From contig NOWV01000176.1 in the NCBI GenBank assembly GCA_003344405.1, positions 99,414 through 163,413 on the forward strand: a stretch of DNA of 64,000 nucleotides, written 5' to 3'. Shown in pieces: positions 60,540 to 64,000 of the stretch. The stretch comes from Trichoplax sp. H2 (Eukaryota > Placozoa > Uniplacotomia > Trichoplacea). The first letter of the stretch is position 1. Each line of letters opens with the position of its first letter. The notes under the pieces are model-generated. The model was not told where the DNA came from. It ran no database searches and was given only the letters and a program-made list of their open reading frames with translations. Position numbers and translations under genes: made by a program.

Positions 60540-62110
60540 AAATCAACTATTGCATGAAACGGTATTTAATTCGATACTTGGGGCTTAAGCTACATTAGAA
60601 ACAACATAAAACGCTTTTTGCGAGATATTTTATTCCATTATATTGTGGAAATGATGCCACCCAGCATTATGTTATTTAATTTAATGGAATGGTTGTCCAA
60701 AACAGTTCAAATCAATAATTGAATGAAATCTAATTTCATATCTTGTACTTAAGCTAAAGTAGTACCAACATAAGACGCCTTTTCAATTTGCACTTATTTC
60801 AAATCGATAAATTTATGCCACGATTCCATACTTTAGTTGAATTAGAATATTCGTTCTGAAAAATTAAAACCAACATTTACAAAGAACTTTTTTTAATTTG
60901 ATACTTGGGAGCTTAAGCTACTTTAGCACCAACATAAATAGCTTTTTCCGAGACATTTTATTCCACTTCATTGAGGAAGCGGGGCTATCAAGCATCATGC
61001 TACTTAATTTAATGGAATGGTCGCTCAAAATAGTTCAAATCAACAATTTAATGGAATTCAATGCGATACCTGGTACTTAAGCTACTCATGAGTACCAACA
61101 TAAGACACCTTTCCAATATACCATCTTTTCGAACGGATAGATTCATGATATCGTTCTATACTTCAGTTGAATTAGAATAATTGTTCAAAACAGTTACAAT
61201 CATCTATTGCATAAAATTGTATTTCGTTCGATGCCTGAAGCTTAAGCTACATTAGTACCGACATAAAATGTTTTTTTTGAGACAAACAATTCTATTATAT
61301 TAAGAAAGTGATGCTAACAAGCACCAAGCTATTTAATTCGATTGGATGCTTGTCTAAAATAGTTCAAATCAGCGATTGAATGAAATCTAATTTGATATCT
61401 GGTGCTAAGCTACAGTAGTACTAACATAAATCGCCTTTCCAATATCCAATTATTTTGAACTTATAGATTTATGCTACCTTTCTAGACTTAAGTTGAACTA
61501 GAATAATTGGTCAGAATAATAAAAATCAGCTATTTCACGAAATTATACTTAATTCGATACCTGAGGCTTAAGCTACATCAGTACCAATATAGAACATTTC
61601 CCCAAGACATCCTATTCTGCTACGTATAGGAATTGATGTTCCTAGCACTATGCAACTTAATTCTATTTAAAATTGATAGACTCATGCCACCATTCTATAC
61701 TGCAATTGAATTAGAACGATTGTTTAAACGATTAAAATCAACTATTGCATAAAACAGTGTTTAACTCGATAACTGGGGATTAAGCTGCATAAGTATCGAT
61801 ATAAAACACATTTCCAGAGACATTCTATTCTGCTATGTTGGGGAAATGATATTATCCCATGCTACATTAATCATATTTAGGATTGATAGATTCATGATAC
61901 TATTCTATATTTCAGTCGAATTAGAATGATTGTTTAGAGCAGTTAAAATCAATTATGGCGTGAAATGGCATTTCATTTGATGCCTGGGGCTTAAGCTACA
62001 TTAGTACCAAGGTAAATCGCTTTTTCAGACGTTCTATTTTGCTAGGTTGAAGAATGGACGATAGCACCATGCTACTTAATTAAATAGAATGGTTGTCTAA
62101 AATAGTTAAA
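60540..62110. repeat. Tandem array of ~164-bp units in ~328-bp dimers
   Basis: The core cttaagct recurs at 60584, 60748, 60912, 61076 and 61241, a strikingly regular 164-165 bp, then near 61406, 61567, 61788 and 61989. Units alternate between type A (gagacattttattcc and an aatgatgc-type segment follow the core) and type B (accaacataagacgcctttc follows). The last units are irregular. The 60-codon ORF at 60898-61080 is part of the array. Confidence 0.88.
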
Positions 62111-62159
62111 GTCAACTATGGAATGAAATAAATTTTTTTTGCAATAGTTGAATTTAAAC

Positions 62160-62300
62160 CACACGGTGCTGATTAATCATAAATTCTAATTCAGCTGCAT
62201 TATAGAATGGTATCACGAATCTATCAATTCGAAATAGTCGGATATTGAAAGGCGTTTTTATGTCGATACTACGTAGCTTAAATTACATTGATAAATTATT
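62160..62300. repeat. Inverted unit of the 164-bp repeat
   Basis: Read on the minus strand, about 62215-62290 contains taagctac, a cgacataaa string and acgcctttcaat in the order of a type B unit. So one unit lies inverted just beyond the array. Confidence 0.65.
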
Positions 62301-62478
62301 TTTCATAAGATTTATAGCAATTTTGTTTTCGCTAACTTATTAGCAGCTATTTCTAATCCTTCACCTTTACTGCGAATTGTAAACTAGACTATCTGGCTGT
62401 GTGGTAATTGGAATCAATTTTATGACATTGATTGAATGATCACAGCAGCTTTCCGCAGCAAATATCTTACCTGGACAA

Positions 62479-62990
62479 TTAATTAATGGTTACCGGTGCC
62501 ATTTCAACACCGATAGTATTCTGTTGATTTCGTGAGATGTCTACCTATCCGAAATATATAGAACGTTCATTTAAATTGCAATAATTACAAATTATATCTG
62601 CATCCGTCGATCTATTAAATTACGTGAATATGCAGATCATAAATAGAGGTTTTCTTTTGCACTAAATAATCTGCTTTACTAGCAGAAATGCCAAATAAAG
62701 TATCTGCTTCCGAAAAATTTTGGTCATATAAAATAGAGCACCTTTTCATGCTTCATGAAGTAGGATATACAGTAAATGTTATAATAAATCATCGTGTTAT
62801 TAAAATGCCTTACAAGGATAGGCATAATTATTAAAATTAGCGCCAGGATTATTCCATTTGAGCTTTCTACCTTTGCATTAATTTTGCTACAGTTACAACA
62901 TATGTAAAATAGAACAGCAAATACAAAATTGATGAAAAATATCAAAGTTGTTATGGCAGTAGAATATAGTATAACAAGTTCAGCATTCAT
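62479..62990 (-). CDS. Small two-exon membrane protein candidate
   Basis: Exon 1 is 62814-62990 (ATG 62990, 59 codons), ending CTT before a GTAAGG donor. Exon 2 is 62479-62544 after acceptor atttcggatag, phase 0, ending TAA at 62479-62481. The predicted 80 residues have two hydrophobic helices (TTLIFFINFVFAVLFYI and GIILALILIIMPIL) separated by a short loop with Cys (CCNCSKINAKVESSN). A polar C-terminus (SRNQQNTIGVEM) follows. No family recognised. Hydrophobic frames are common in T-rich DNA, but the two splice sites, matching phase and polar tail favour a real gene. Confidence 0.42.
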
Positions 62991-63059
62991 TTATCAACGG
63001 CAATCGTATAGAATTTTGCAGATGAAATTTTTTTCTTTTCCATTATATTATTAGAAATC

Positions 63060-64000
63060 TTTTGGAAGAGATTTTATTAATGTCTTTATGTTTATCGTTG
63101 CGATAAGATCATGCATGGTACATTTAAACTAATTTTTGTGGCTGGAAATACATTGCTCTTAATACTCTAAGAACTTTTATTAGCGGTGTACTCTAAAATT
63201 TGTCCTATAATAAAACTAAATAACATAAATTAAGTTCATTTTTTGTAGCTTTAAATTTCTCATTTCTAACTCTAAAGGAGCTTTCATGAATGCCCAATAA
63301 TTATTGCCCATGTTGTCATCACTCTCATATAATCATCCAGTGTTGAATTGATTTTCTGGAAGTGTAAAGTTCTTGCTCTTCATTCTCTAAGAGCATTGGT
63401 CAATACTCACATTTAAACTACTGTGATACGATCAAAGAGTATTAAATTATATTAGTTTTCTGAAGCTAAAAAATTCTTGCTGTTAATTCTATACCGGCTT
63501 TTCATGAATGCCTGTATTGTCGTAATAGAATCAAGCAGTATTAATTAAATTGATTCTCTTTATAAGTGCAAATTTCTTGCTTTTGATCTTTTAAAAACTT
63601 TATGAATGTCCTTCTTTCACCACCGTTATATCATCGTAAAATATTTAATTAAATTGTTTTTCTGTCGCTGAAAGTTTCTTACGATTAATTCTAGAAGAGC
63701 CTTTATGATTGCCTGTATTTCTTATCGTCGTGATAGAATCATGCCCTTTAAAATAAGTAAGCATTCTATCCCTGCAAATTTGTTTCTCTTCATTGTATAA
63801 CCATCGGTCTTACTCTCATCATAGCGATCTACTGTAATCATACAATGTTAAATTGATTTTTTGTAGCAGAAAATTTTTTTCCTGTTAATTCTATATGACC
63901 TTTGTTAAATGCCTGAGTTGTTGTTGTGATAGAATCAAGCAGTATTAAATTGAATCGATTTTTCATTAACTGCAAATCTCCCTTCTTTCCATCACTGACA
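63060..64000. repeat. Tandem repeat running to the window end, ~100-bp units in ~200-bp dimers
   Basis: A unit with ttaattct...catgaatgcc recurs near 63265, 63487, 63686 and 63885. It alternates with one carrying a cattctctaagagcat-like string near 63379, 63587 and 63791. Shared elements include gtgatagaatcaagcagtat, taaattgattttt and gcaaatttcttgctctt. The array continues beyond base 64000. Confidence 0.75.

Noticed and set aside
60898-61080. 60-codon plus-strand ORF
   Set aside because: Lies entirely inside the 164-bp satellite.

Overview
The window is eukaryotic nuclear DNA from an animal. It is strongly AT-rich, genes are split by GT-AG introns of tens of bases to several kb, and gene density is about one per 6-9 kb. 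The protein families recognised (WASH complex subunit 3, BORC subunit 5, CD38-type ADP-ribosyl cyclases, a DUF4440/NTF2-like protein, a cystine-knot-like secreted peptide) fit an early-branching metazoan. A placozoan (Trichoplax-like) source is my best guess, but it is an inference. Two 20-N gaps show a draft assembly.

Layout. At 1-775 (minus) lie the first three coding exons of WASHC3, cut by the window edge. BORCS5 (2211-2774, plus) is intronless and divergent from it. From 2.8 to 4.2 kb there are exon-like patches whose strand I could not settle. At 6293-7101 (plus) is a two-exon precursor of a six-cysteine knottin-like peptide. From 7.1 to 15.6 kb is mostly AT-rich intergenic DNA. At 15629 (plus) is a second small secreted precursor, with an interrupted reading frame opposite it at 16.45-16.85 kb. 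From 21.0 to 25.2 kb (possibly to 26.8 kb, minus) is a DUF4440 gene whose large intron is filled with decayed ~195-bp tandem repeats. From 26.9 to 33.2 kb there are several tandem-repeat blocks and low-confidence minus-strand exons, the best being a two-exon tudor-like candidate at 29.4-29.9 kb.

The main feature is a head-to-tail minus-strand array of three ADP-ribosyl cyclase genes at 36.0-41.2, 45.2-48.1 and 54.3-57.4 kb. Each has seven coding exons with identical junction phases. Each encodes a signal peptide, one cyclase domain and a C-terminal membrane helix, so the active site should face outside the cell or a vesicle lumen and make NAD-derived calcium messengers (cADPR, NAADP). The copy at 36-41 kb lacks the acidic residue equivalent to CD38 Glu146. 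An assembly knot between copies two and three (50.6-51.9 kb) looks like two haplotypes, one with an insertion, placed one after the other.

The right end (57.4-64 kb) is mostly tandem repeats, including a ~164-bp unit arranged as a ~328-bp dimer, plus a small two-exon membrane-protein candidate. All splice models were read by eye from ORFs, splice consensus and family resemblance. No alignment or transcript data were available.
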